The position numbers and the translations under genes are program-made. The notes below the pieces were generated by a model that did no database searches, was not told the origin of the DNA, and worked only from the letters and a program-made list of their open reading frames with translations. From NCBI RefSeq assembly GCF_021249405.1, contig NZ_CP089594.1, positions 62,001 to 126,000 on the forward strand: a stretch of DNA of 64,000 bases, in the 5' to 3' direction. Positions 1-7,681 of the stretch are shown here, one piece after another. Every line of letters starts with the position of its first letter. Positions within the stretch are counted from its first letter, which is position 1. Source of the DNA: Halobacterium zhouii. GTDB taxonomy: Archaea > Halobacteriota > Halobacteria > Halobacteriales > Halobacteriaceae.

Positions 1-525
1 GGCCACACGGCGGCGTACGCGGACGAACCCCTGGAGGCGGTCGAGGCGGCGACGCGCCTCCACGTCGAGGCGCTCAACGAGGCGCTGTCGAACGTCCCCG
101 CAGATCAGGTCCGACTCCACACCTGCTGGGGGAGCTACGAGGGCCCTCACCACCTCGACACGGGCCTGGCCGAGTTGCTCCCGGAGGTCTACGAGGCCGA
201 CATCACCGGACTCAGCGTCGAGCAGGCCAACCCCCGCCACCAGCACGAGTACCGCGCGTTCGACGAGCACCCGGTTCCCGACGGCTGGACGCTGATTCCT
301 GGCGTCGTGGACGTGAAGACGAACATCATCGACCACCCCGAGACCATCGCTGACCGCCTGGAGCGGGTTGCCGACGCAGTCGACGACGCGACGCCGCTGG
401 TCGCCGCGCCCGACTGCGGGTTCGGTACGCAGGCCGGCCTCGGGATGGTGGACCCCGAGATCGCGTGGGCGAAACTCGAGGCGCTCGACGAGGGGGCCGA
501 ACTAGCGGCCGACCGCATCTACTGA
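1..525 (+). CDS. Cobalamin-independent methionine synthase (MetE C-terminal family), 3' part only
   Basis: The reading frame enters from the left edge and leaves 174 residues before the TGA at 523-525. MetE-family enzymes move a methyl group from a folate or pterin donor to homocysteine, using a catalytic zinc. The visible zinc ligands are His40 and Cys42 (motif HTCWG) and Cys139 (motif APDCGFGT); the Glu in SVEQAN is a likely fourth. Family knowledge says many archaeal proteins of this type are short, C-terminal-only enzymes that act as core methionine synthases or other methyltransferases, but the missing 5' part prevents a decision. It converges on the aldehyde dehydrogenase, with 37 bp between the stops. 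The family is clear; the exact substrate is not. Confidence 0.85.
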   Translation, partial: GHTAAYADEPLEAVEAATRLHVEALNEALSNVPADQVRLHTCWGSYEGPHHLDTGLAELLPEVYEADITGLSVEQANPRHQHEYRAFDEHPVPDGWTLIPGVVDVKTNIIDHPETIADRLERVADAVDDATPLVAAPDCGFGTQAGLGMVDPEIAWAKLEALDEGAELAADRIY

Positions 526-562
526 CGGTCGGTGCGTTGCCGACGGTCAGCAGTCGGCGTCC

Positions 563-2053
563 CTAGATGGGGTAGTCGCGGTGGTCGTGCTGGATCGAGA
601 TCCACTTCGTCTCCGTGACCTCGTGGAGGAACGCGTCGCTGTTGTACGTTCCCATGCCGGAGTCGCCGGTGCCGCTGAACGGGACGTGAGCTTCGTCGTT
701 GATCGGTTGGTCGTTGATATGGACGTTCCCTGTCTCCATGCGGTCGGCGATGTCTTTCGCGACCTCGAGGTCGCCGGCGTGGACCGCGCCCGAGAGCCCG
801 TACTCCGTGTCGTTGGCGATCTCGACGGCCTCGTCGACGTCCGAGAACGGAATGACGGGAGCGATGGGGCCGAAGTGCTCGTTGCACGCCGCGGACATGT
901 CGTTGGTGACGTCCGAGAGCACGGTGGGTTCGACGAGCAGGGAGTCCTCGACGCCCTCCATCTGGACGGTCCCGCCGCCGGTTTCGAGGGTGGCGCCGGC
1001 GTCGACGGTCTCCTCGACGAACTCGAGCATCTGGTCGCGCTGGGACTCGTCGATGATCGGGGCGATCACGGTGTCCTCGTCGTGGGCGCTCCCGGTCTGC
1101 AGGGCCTCTGCGCGCTCGGTGAGTCGCTCGACGTACTCGTCGTAGACGTCCTCGTGGACGACGTGCCGGTTGATGGAGATACACACCTGGCCCTGGTGGA
1201 CGAACGACCCGAAGGTCGCGGCGTCGATGGCCCGGTCGAGGTCGGCGTCGTCGGTCACCACGAACGCGTTGTTTCCGCCGAGTTCCATCGCGGGGATGGC
1301 GAGGTTCTCGCCCGCGAGTCCCGCGACGTGCTGGCCGACCGACGTCGACCCCGTGAACGAGACGACGTCGCTCTCGGGGTGGCCGGCGACGCGGTCACCG
1401 ATGTCTGACCCCTTCCCGGTGACGACGTTGATGACGCCGTCCGGGAGGTCGGTCTCCTCGAACAGTTTCGCGAACAGCAGGCCACCCGTGATGGGGGAGT
1501 TCGTGGACGGCTTGAGGACGACGCTGTTCCCGGCGGCGATGGCCGGCGCGACCGCCCGCATCGAGAGGTTCAGCGGGAAGTTCCACGGCGAGATGACGGT
1601 GACGACGCCCTTCGGCTCGCGCTGGACGAGGTTCTCCTTGCCGGGGATGTTCGAGTCGGCGTGCTCGCCTTTCATCCGGCGCGGGAGCGTCGCCGCCTCG
1701 CTGGCGTGGTCGGAGGCGATCTGGATGGACGTCTCGCCCATCAGCGGCGACCCGCCGACCTCGTGGGCGAGCAGGTCGACGATCTCCTCGCTGTGCGCGT
1801 CGAGTGCCTGCAGGAACTGCTGGACGACGGCCTGTCGATGCGCGGGCGGCGTCTCCGCCCACTCCTCCTGTGCGTCCGCGGCCGCCTCGTAGGCGGCGTC
1901 GACGTCCGCGTTCGTCCCCGCTGGAACGTCAACGACGGTCTCGCGAGTCGAGGGGTCCTCGACGGCCAGGGTGTCTCCGCTCTCGCTGGCCGTCCACTCG
2001 CCGTCGATGTGGAGCGCGTTCCAGTCGGCGTCGATCGAGAAATCACTGGGCAT
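563..2053 (-). CDS. Aldehyde dehydrogenase, NAD(P)-dependent
   Basis: This 496-residue protein has the usual length for the ALDH superfamily, which oxidises aldehydes to carboxylic acids in the cytoplasm. The cofactor-binding stretch SPWNFP, the motif FTGSTSVG, the general-base Glu in MELGGNN (about residue 260) and the nucleophile Cys in GQVCISI (about 294) are all present. The closest bacterial relatives by motif are aromatic (benzaldehyde/vanillin-like) dehydrogenases, but the substrate cannot be read from sequence. The ATG lies only 5 bp from a TTTACC-N4-GGTACA palindrome (2059-2074), so a repressor bound there would block transcription start. It is divergent from the pirin gene, with a 166 bp spacer holding two such palindromes. 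Confidence 0.92.
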   Translation of the reverse strand: MPSDFSIDADWNALHIDGEWTASESGDTLAVEDPSTRETVVDVPAGTNADVDAAYEAAADAQEEWAETPPAHRQAVVQQFLQALDAHSEEIVDLLAHEVGGSPLMGETSIQIASDHASEAATLPRRMKGEHADSNIPGKENLVQREPKGVVTVISPWNFPLNLSMRAVAPAIAAGNSVVLKPSTNSPITGGLLFAKLFEETDLPDGVINVVTGKGSDIGDRVAGHPESDVVSFTGSTSVGQHVAGLAGENLAIPAMELGGNNAFVVTDDADLDRAIDAATFGSFVHQGQVCISINRHVVHEDVYDEYVERLTERAEALQTGSAHDEDTVIAPIIDESQRDQMLEFVEETVDAGATLETGGGTVQMEGVEDSLLVEPTVLSDVTNDMSAACNEHFGPIAPVIPFSDVDEAVEIANDTEYGLSGAVHAGDLEVAKDIADRMETGNVHINDQPINDEAHVPFSGTGDSGMGTYNSDAFLHEVTETKWISIQHDHRDYPI

Positions 2054-2058
2054 TGCGG

Positions 2059-2074
2059 TTTACCAGATGGTACA
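2059..2074. promoter_or_regulatory. Candidate TetR operator 1, in front of aldehyde dehydrogenase
   Basis: The 16-mer TTTACCAGATGGTACA is an imperfect inverted repeat, 5 bp upstream of the aldehyde dehydrogenase ATG. It matches the operator-like sites at 2191 and 3014 in both half-sites and in the 4-bp spacer length. Assignment to the TetR protein at 3487-4101 is inference from proximity. Confidence 0.6.
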
Positions 2075-2190
2075 CGACCGGAAAAGGGAGAAGGTCCCAG
2101 AGAGCGCCACCGGTTCGTGCCCCCTCGATGCGACCGTTGCCTCCGTCTAAGCCGCCTGCCAACCCGGGCCGCTCTCCCCTTCCAACACGC

Positions 2191-2206
2191 TTTACCGTCC
2201 GGTAAA
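2191..2206. promoter_or_regulatory. Candidate TetR operator 2, in front of pirin
   Basis: The 16-mer TTTACCGTCCGGTAAA has perfect 6-bp arms (TTTACC/GGTAAA) and ends 13 bp before the pirin ATG. This is where a haloarchaeal promoter and start site would lie for a nearly leaderless transcript, so occupancy should repress pirin. Confidence 0.65.
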
Positions 2207-2219
2207 CGAACGGCGGCGT

Positions 2220-2963
2220 ATGGACCAGTCCGAGACCGGCGCGGAGGGGCCGCTGCCCGGTGAGGCCGTCCGCCACGGCACGGGCGTGAACTCGAACCGC
2301 GCGTTCCCGACGAACAACCACCCGAGCAACCTCGACCCGTTCGTGCTGTTCGAGCGGTTCTACATCGACCCCAACGAGGGGTTCCCGATGCACCCCCACC
2401 GCGGCTTCGAGATCGTCTCGTACATGGTCGAGGGCGGGATGGCCCACGAGGACTCCCTCGGCGTCACGAACACCGCAACCGAAGGCGACGCGATGCGCAT
2501 CACGACCGGAAGCGGCATCCGGCATTCGGAGTTCCCCGCCGACGGACAGGGATGCAACGGTCTCCAGCTCTGGGTGAACCTCCCCCAGGCTGAGAAGGAC
2601 GCCGACCCCGACTACGTCGACGCGACGGCCGCCGACCTCCCGACGGAACAGGTGGACGGCGCGACGGTGACGACGGTGGTCGGCGGCGGGTCACCACTCG
2701 AGTTGCACACGCCGATGGAGTACCTCGACGTCGAGGTGACCGGCTCGTGGACGTGGTCGGTGCCCGACGACTGGTCGGGGTTCCTCTACGGCGTCTCCGG
2801 CGACGGTACAGTCGACGGCGCGGCGTTCACCGAGGGCGACGTGCTGCCCGTCACCGACGCCAGAGGCGTCGAACTCGAGACCGAGGACTCACTCCGGGTG
2901 GTCGCCGTGTCGGGGCGTCCACACGGCGAACCCATCGAGCAGCGCGGTCCGTTCGTGTTCTGA
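2220..2963 (+). CDS. Pirin family cupin protein
   Basis: This 247-residue protein is a pirin-type bicupin. The metal-binding signature of the N-terminal cupin is visible as HPHRGFE (about residues 58-64), followed by GSGIRHSE and the conserved LWVNLP strand. Family members bind Fe(II) or a similar metal; some have quercetinase activity and others act as redox-sensing cofactors. Which applies here is unknown. The ATG at 2220 lies 13 bp after a TTTACC-N4-GGTAAA palindrome and 166 bp from the divergent aldehyde dehydrogenase. Co-control by a local TetR regulator would fit an electrophile or aldehyde stress response; this is inference. Confidence 0.92.
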   Translation: MDQSETGAEGPLPGEAVRHGTGVNSNRAFPTNNHPSNLDPFVLFERFYIDPNEGFPMHPHRGFEIVSYMVEGGMAHEDSLGVTNTATEGDAMRITTGSGIRHSEFPADGQGCNGLQLWVNLPQAEKDADPDYVDATAADLPTEQVDGATVTTVVGGGSPLELHTPMEYLDVEVTGSWTWSVPDDWSGFLYGVSGDGTVDGAAFTEGDVLPVTDARGVELETEDSLRVVAVSGRPHGEPIEQRGPFVF

Positions 2964-3306
2964 CCCGCACTCGACCCGGCACGACCCGCGTCCGACGACC
3001 ACTCCGACCTTAGTTTACCAGTCGGTAAAATTTTACCACGGGCGGGAGTAGCCGACACTGGCAGTGAGGTGCTGCCGGAGTCGTGGACGGATTCGCGTCG
3101 CCGTTCTCACACTCAGGTATTCGACCGGCATCCGTCTACGCTCCTCGAACCGACGACCAGAGCGCGCTCGATCTGTTCTATCGCCTACCCGCCCGCAGGT
3201 CCTGGCTCGGTCGAACTCCTCAGCGGCTATCAGATCTCTGCGCAGGTTGGTAGGCAGAGGCCACACGGAGACAAGAACTATGCTCTGGTCGTTCGTACCT
3301 CACGTC
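2964..3306. other. Intergenic stretch with compound operator, no convincing gene
   Basis: No open frame here has convincing composition. The stretch holds the compound TTTACC site at 3014-3037, and the rest looks like ordinary GC-rich spacer leading to the small membrane protein at 3307. A transcript starting near 3040 would have a leader of more than 250 nt before that gene. Confidence 0.5.
3014..3037. promoter_or_regulatory. Candidate TetR operator 3, compound site
   Basis: TTTACCAGTCGGTAAA (3014-3029) is a perfect-arm palindrome like the two sites near the aldehyde dehydrogenase and pirin. Its right arm is also half of a second perfect palindrome, GGTAAAATTTTACC (3024-3037), giving three adjacent half-sites. 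It lies 50 bp after the pirin stop and about 270 bp before the small membrane protein gene. Confidence 0.6.
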
Positions 3307-3471
3307 ATGGCGGATGGCCCCGACAAGCGAAATCCGCTCGCGCCCTACTTTCCGAGTGACACGCCTCGAGTCCCCACTCTTGGGCAGTCCAGAGGCGCGC
3401 TCGCCCTGTTACTCATCTTCGCTTTTAGCCTTCTTCTCTTCATCGTCTTCTGGGGGACCGCCCTCCTGTAG
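3307..3471 (+). CDS. Small single-span membrane protein, unknown function
   Basis: This 54-residue product has a charged N-terminus (MADGPDKRNPLAPYF), a Pro-rich linker, and one strongly hydrophobic helix of about 22 residues at the C-terminus rich in Leu, Phe and Ala. It looks like a tail-anchored small protein. The ATG at 3307 was preferred over an upstream in-frame start, because the upstream extension is Arg-rich and unlike haloarchaeal protein. It converges with the TetR gene, with 15 bp between the stops. No function can be assigned. Confidence 0.55.
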   Translation: MADGPDKRNPLAPYFPSDTPRVPTLGQSRGALALLLIFAFSLLLFIVFWGTALL

Positions 3472-3486
3472 GAACGAAGGAGACTG

Positions 3487-4101
3487 TCAATTCGTCGGAT
3501 ACAGCGAATCGAGAACGAACTCGTCGATGGCCTCCCGGGCCTCCGCCGGGGCGTCCTCGTGACCGAGCGAGAGTCGTCGCTCGCGAGCCGCGTGAATCAC
3601 GTCCGTGATTAGTTGCCCGAGCAACTCGGCGTCCACGTCCCGGAATTCGCCCTGCTCGATGCCGTCCTCGACGACGTCCACGATGCTCCCCCGCAGACGG
3701 TCGTAGTGCTCGTCGAACAGCTCCCGGTGTTCGTCGTCGTTCTGGGCGTACGCGTACAGTTCGTGGTACACCTTCATGCGGTCCCAGTGCGTGAACTCGT
3801 CGAACCCGGGGCCGAACAGACACTGGTCGATGCGGGCGTCGAGTTCCGCGCGCGGCCTGCCGGCCGCCTCGACCTCGACGCTCCCCTCGTACTGGTCGAT
3901 GACGTACTCCAGGAACGAGGACAGCAGGTCGTACTTGCCGTCGAAGTGGTAGTGGATGAGCTGACGGGACAGCTCCATCTCCTCGCCGATGTCCCGCACC
4001 CGCAGGTCCGTGTACCCGTGCTCGCTCAGCGCGCGGAAGGTGGCCTCCATGATGGCCTGGCGAGTGTCCTTCGAGTCGGCCGTCCCCTCCGAGTCACTCA
4101 T
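3487..4101 (-). CDS. TetR/AcrR family transcriptional regulator
   Basis: This 204-residue protein has an N-terminal TetR DNA-binding domain: a helix starting near KDTRQAIMEAT, then the helix-turn-helix around YTDLRVRDIGEEMELS and the LIHYHFDGKYDLL signature (about residues 50-62). The variable C-terminal helical domain would sense a ligand. The family binds short palindromes as dimers and usually represses neighbours. Three TTTACC-N4-GGTAAA-type palindromes lie 0.4-2 kb away, at the aldehyde dehydrogenase, at pirin and downstream of pirin, which makes them its likely targets. No such site is seen in front of its own ATG, so autoregulation is not evident. Ligand unknown. Confidence 0.9.
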   Translation of the reverse strand: MSDSEGTADSKDTRQAIMEATFRALSEHGYTDLRVRDIGEEMELSRQLIHYHFDGKYDLLSSFLEYVIDQYEGSVEVEAAGRPRAELDARIDQCLFGPGFDEFTHWDRMKVYHELYAYAQNDDEHRELFDEHYDRLRGSIVDVVEDGIEQGEFRDVDAELLGQLITDVIHAARERRLSLGHEDAPAEAREAIDEFVLDSLYPTN

Positions 4102-4177
4102 TAGTGGATTCTCGGGCCAGCGGACACATATCGTTTCTCCATCCGAGTATCGCCCACGGACCGCGATGACACCGCCG

Positions 4178-5215
4178 TCACCGCGGCGTGAGGTCCAGGG
4201 CGTCCGCGAGCAGTTCGTGAGAGCGCAGCGTGTCCTCGTGGTCGGCCAACTGGCTCTGGATCACGACCTCCTCGACGCCGGTCTGGTCGGTCATCTGGTC
4301 GAGTTGCTCGCGGACGGTTTCCGGACTCCCGGAGACCGCACGCGGCCACTCCCCCGGCTCGATGGGCATCGGCGTCGGGTCAGGGACGCCCCCGAGCACG
4401 TCGATGGCGTCCTCGACGGAGTGGAGGGGTAACTGGTCGACGCGTCCGCTCCGGAGCAACTCGTGGGAGGCTTCCGCCGTCGCGCGCAACCGCGCGGCCT
4501 CCTCGTCGGTGGGCGCGCACGTCACGTTCACGGCTATCGCGCCACGGGGCTCCTCGGGGCCGGCGCCGAACGACGACGGCTCGAAGTTCTCCCGGTACGT
4601 CTCGAAGGCCTCCACTGCCGGCCCGGGCCGGATGAACGCCGCGAAACAGTACCGGAGCCCGAGTTCGCCCGCGATGGCGGCGCTCGAGGGACTCGAACCG
4701 AGCACCCACACGTCCGGAATCGTCTCCGCGGCGCGCGCTAACTGGAGGTCGCTGAACGGATGGTCAGCCTCGAAGCCGTCGTAGAGGTGGGCGGCGACCT
4801 CGTGGATCTTCTCGGCGTGGTCGTCGGTGCCGCGGCGCTGCTGGCTGCGGTCCTGCTGTAACGCGAGGTCGCTCGCCGGACTCCCGGTCGCGCGTCCGAC
4901 CCCGAGGTCGATGCGGCCCGGCGCGAGCGCGTCCAGCACGCTGAACGTCTCCGCGACCTTGTACGGGCTATAGTGGTTGAGCAGTACGGTCCCCGACCCG
5001 ACGCGGATGTCCTCGGTCTTCGCGGCGACGTGGGAGATCAGCGCCTCCGGCGTCGTGCTCGCGACGGAGTCGGTGAAGTCGTGGTGTTCGGCCACCCAGA
5101 ACCGCGAGTACCCGAGGTCCTCGGCGTGCTGGGCGCGCTCGACGGTGCGCTCGAACGCCTCGGTCGCACTGCCGTCAGCGGGCATCGGCGCGAGGTCGAC
5201 GATGGATGCGTCCAC
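4178..5215 (-). CDS. LLM-class flavin-dependent oxidoreductase (luciferase-like)
   Basis: This is a single-domain bacterial-luciferase-like (beta/alpha)8 protein using FMNH2 or F420. Seen features are the family's opening strand DASIVDLAPMP, the FWVAEHH motif (about residue 40), GSGTVLLNHYSP and the glycine-rich IDLGVGRATGSP. The start is taken as GTG at 5215, so the protein begins next to the conserved DASIVDL strand (345 residues); an ATG nine codons upstream at 5242 is also possible. It is followed after 76 bp by the TetR gene on the same strand, and the two may be co-transcribed. Substrate unknown. Confidence 0.85.
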   Translation of the reverse strand: MDASIVDLAPMPADGSATEAFERTVERAQHAEDLGYSRFWVAEHHDFTDSVASTTPEALISHVAAKTEDIRVGSGTVLLNHYSPYKVAETFSVLDALAPGRIDLGVGRATGSPASDLALQQDRSQQRRGTDDHAEKIHEVAAHLYDGFEADHPFSDLQLARAAETIPDVWVLGSSPSSAAIAGELGLRYCFAAFIRPGPAVEAFETYRENFEPSSFGAGPEEPRGAIAVNVTCAPTDEEAARLRATAEASHELLRSGRVDQLPLHSVEDAIDVLGGVPDPTPMPIEPGEWPRAVSGSPETVREQLDQMTDQTGVEEVVIQSQLADHEDTLRSHELLADALDLTPR

Positions 5216-5335
5216 GACCACGCGTAGGGCGACCTGCGGCAAAACGCGTCCGGATGCGGCAGGCCACTCGCTCGGACGCCGGAGTCAGCGCGTCGTCCGC
5301 GTTAACCCCCGGACGCGGCGTCCGACCGGCACGAG

Positions 5336-5406
5336 GACTGACGGCCTTCCAGCGACTGACGACCTTCCAGCGACTGACGGCCTTCCAGCGACTGACGACC
5401 TTCCAG
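5336..5406. repeat. Tandem 18-bp minisatellite, four copies
   Basis: Four head-to-tail units occupy 5336-5353, 5354-5371, 5372-5389 and 5390-5406 (the last is one base short). The unit is GACTGACGRCCTTCCAGC, with R alternating G, A, G, A, which suggests that a two-unit block was duplicated. It lies in the spacer between the start of the luciferase-like gene and the stop of the Dps-like gene, both on the minus strand. Confidence 0.9.
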
Positions 5407-5474
5407 GCGCCCGGGTCGACGTGGTAGTTGGTGGCGTCCGCCGGTGTCACAGGCGTTCGACTCGTCCGCCGGTG

Positions 5475-6269
5475 TCACCAGTCCCTGTGCTGCGTGCGCC
5501 GTCCTCGCTCCTCGAACCGCGTGCCACCGTCGGCACCGGCCGGACGCCGGCCGCGGGTCTGCGCGCCGCCGGACTGCGTGTCGCCGGTCTGCGCGCCACC
5601 AGACTGTGTGCCGGCACCACGTGTGCCACTCGACTGTGCGCTGCCCATCCGCGAATCGCCCATCGGCGTGTCGCCGGTCTGTCCACCACTCGGCCGGTTA
5701 CCGCCAACTCCCGTCTCCCCGCCGGTCGCGGACACCTGCCCCTCGACGGCCGTCTGGAGGTGGGACTCCAGGAAGTAGAGGTACTTGTCCACCTCCCTGG
5801 AGAGTTCGGTGAACAGGTCGGCGGTGTCCTCGTCGCCGAACCCCGCCGTGTCGTCTATGTGCCGGCGGAGCGCGTTCGCGTGCTGGGCGACGTGGTCGGT
5901 CAGCCATTCGAGGTACTCGCCCTCGTCGACTGCGTTCGCCGGCGGCTCAGGGATGTGGCTCTCTCGGGCAGCCATCCGCGTCGTTCCCATCGCCTGGCCG
6001 CCGAGCGCGGTGGCGCGCTCGGCCAGCAGGTCGACGTGCTCGGAGAGCGTCTCCGCGAGTTCGTCGAACAGCAGGTGGAGCTGGTAGAAGTCCAGTCCCT
6101 TCACGTTCCAGTGCGCGAACTTGGCCTGGGACTGCAGGTCGGTGGTCGCCGCGAGCGCCCGGTTCAACGTCTGTATCACGGCCACCCGGCTCTCCTCGGG
6201 GAGGTCGACTGCGGTCCAGTAGAGATTCGTCTGCGTGCTCTGCCCGGCGTGCTGTTGGTGGTGTGTCAT
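5475..6269 (-). CDS. Dps/ferritin-like protein with long low-complexity tail
   Basis: Residues 1 to about 180 form a Dps-like four-helix bundle. The ferroxidase-region motif is visible as AKFAHWNVKG (about residues 48-57) and FDELAETLSEHVDLLAER follows. Dps proteins store iron, remove peroxide and protect DNA as dodecamers. The remaining roughly 80 residues are unusual: a Gly/Gln/Thr/Ser-rich run with recurring SGGAQTGDTQ-type words that turns Arg-rich near the end. Typical haloarchaeal DpsA is about 180 residues, so the tail is an addition. It may be a disordered DNA- or partner-binding region; that is inference. The start ATG at 6269 agrees with the family N-terminus. Confidence 0.85.
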   Translation of the reverse strand: MTHHQQHAGQSTQTNLYWTAVDLPEESRVAVIQTLNRALAATTDLQSQAKFAHWNVKGLDFYQLHLLFDELAETLSEHVDLLAERATALGGQAMGTTRMAARESHIPEPPANAVDEGEYLEWLTDHVAQHANALRRHIDDTAGFGDEDTADLFTELSREVDKYLYFLESHLQTAVEGQVSATGGETGVGGNRPSGGQTGDTPMGDSRMGSAQSSGTRGAGTQSGGAQTGDTQSGGAQTRGRRPAGADGGTRFEERGRRTQHRDW

Positions 6270-6458
6270 CGTGCTCCCTCGTCCACACGGACAGAACCAA
6301 CGAGGAAAACGATAGTTCAGGAGTGGTTCCCATCTGGTTCCCCGGTCAGCCGTCGCCGACCAGGGGTGTTCTCGTCGACACTCCGGCTCGAGGAACCCAG
6401 ACAGTCAGGGAGCCGTGCGTCGAGACGCTGTGTGTGACCGACGACGCGTACCGCCGTC

Positions 6459-6614
6459 TTACGGTTCGCCGCCGTACCCTTCCCAGAGGGACTCCCCCTC
6501 TGCCTCGTAGTGGTTGAGCAGCTCCTCGAGGAACTCCTCGTAGGCCTCGTCCTCCCTGACGTGTTGGTCCATCCGTTCCTTTAGCTCCTCGCTCACTTCG
6601 ATGGTCACACCCAT
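6459..6614 (-). CDS. Small acidic protein, antitoxin-like fold possible
   Basis: This 51-residue product starts MGVTIEVSEELKERMDQH and continues into a very acidic helix (EDEAYEEFLEELLNHYEAE). A beta strand followed by an amphipathic helix resembles the ribbon-helix-helix and small VapB-like antitoxins common in haloarchaea, but no toxin gene is adjacent. The start at 6614 was chosen because the 30 codons upstream look non-coding. It stands alone, with spacers of 189 and 155 bp on either side. Confidence 0.6.
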   Translation of the reverse strand: MGVTIEVSEELKERMDQHVREDEAYEEFLEELLNHYEAEGESLWEGYGGEP

Positions 6615-6769
6615 GCGGAGTCGTTCGACCGCGAACCGAATAAAGGTGCCCTCGCTGGGGGTTGAGAGGCTCGAACGCGGTGAGCCCGCGGAATTCGTAC
6701 ACACGACCCGGCCGCTTGCTCCACGGCGACCGTCCCGGCCGCTGCCGCTGCCGAGCGACGAGGGGTGGG

Positions 6770-7675
6770 TCAGAACGGGTTCGTGAGGTACTGCTTCGGA
6801 ATCGCGTTCCGCGCCGTGACGAGGGGGTCGACGACCTGGCTGATCTCGAGGCCGCCGACGAGACTGGAGAGCAGATACGCGTCGGTGGGGTCGAGGTCGT
6901 GTTCCCGTTCGAGCAGGCGAACCAGGTCGCGGTTCGCCCGTTCGACGGCGTCCGCCATCGTTTCGGCGCTCGCGATGGTCTTCCAGCTATCGGCCGTCTC
7001 CACGAGCGGCCGCTGGAGGGTAACCTCGGGGTCGTCGATGACCCGGACGGTCACGTCGACGTCGGTCCCAATTTCGGCGCCCGTGCCGCACATCTCGCCG
7101 TCGGCCATCGCCGCCTTCGAATCACCCATCGCCAGCATAGCGCCGTCCTGGAAGACGGGGAAGTACGCGGTCGTCCCAGTGGTCACGTCGGTCGTGTCGA
7201 GATTACCGCCGTGGTCGTGTGGGACGAGCGTCGAGTAGGTGTCGTCCTCGGGGGCGACGCCGATGGTCCCGACGACTGGCTGGATGTCGATTTCGAGGTC
7301 ACCGAACGTGATGGAGTCACCCTCGACGTCCGTTATTCGCGTGTGTGGGTGTTCGATATCGTCGTGGTCCTGCAGGAGGCCGAACCCGGGGGTGGTGACG
7401 ACGCGACCGCGGTCCTCGTTGACGCGGACCTCCTCGATTTCGACCTCGAGCACGTCGCCCGGCGTCGCGCCCTCGACCGCGACGGGGCCGGACGCGGGGT
7501 TGACGTCGTCGGGGACCGACTCCAGAACCTGGTCTTCGGTCTGGATCTCGCCGTCCAGGCTGTCTATCGTCTCGAACGTAAGTGAGGCCCCGTCCTCGAC
7601 GGTGTCGGCGGCCTCGAGGTCCGGCGAGAACTCGTGGATGCACGCGTCCTCGTGAGATATCGTCGTTCGTTCCAT
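6770..7675 (-). CDS. Acetamidase/formamidase family protein
   Basis: This 301-residue protein matches the FmdA/AmdA family, which hydrolyses short amides such as formamide or acetamide to acid and ammonia. Visible family features are the PGDVLEVEI strand, TPGFGLL, the metal-site region VPHDHGGNLDT (about residues 151-161) and GDSKAAMADGEMCGTG. It is the last gene of a six-gene minus-strand unit, 6 bp after the transporter ATPase gene, so the transporter may import an amide or a peptide-like compound that this enzyme then hydrolyses. The family is well supported; the exact amide is inference. Confidence 0.88.
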   Translation of the reverse strand: MERTTISHEDACIHEFSPDLEAADTVEDGASLTFETIDSLDGEIQTEDQVLESVPDDVNPASGPVAVEGATPGDVLEVEIEEVRVNEDRGRVVTTPGFGLLQDHDDIEHPHTRITDVEGDSITFGDLEIDIQPVVGTIGVAPEDDTYSTLVPHDHGGNLDTTDVTTGTTAYFPVFQDGAMLAMGDSKAAMADGEMCGTGAEIGTDVDVTVRVIDDPEVTLQRPLVETADSWKTIASAETMADAVERANRDLVRLLEREHDLDPTDAYLLSSLVGGLEISQVVDPLVTARNAIPKQYLTNPF

Positions 7676-7681
7676 CGCGAA

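Noticed and set aside
5336..5406. A short repetitive protein encoded across the 18-bp repeat
   Set aside because: Frames exist on both strands with RLTTFQ- or RWKVVS-like repeats, but they have no credible start context and are simple products of an 18-bp unit.
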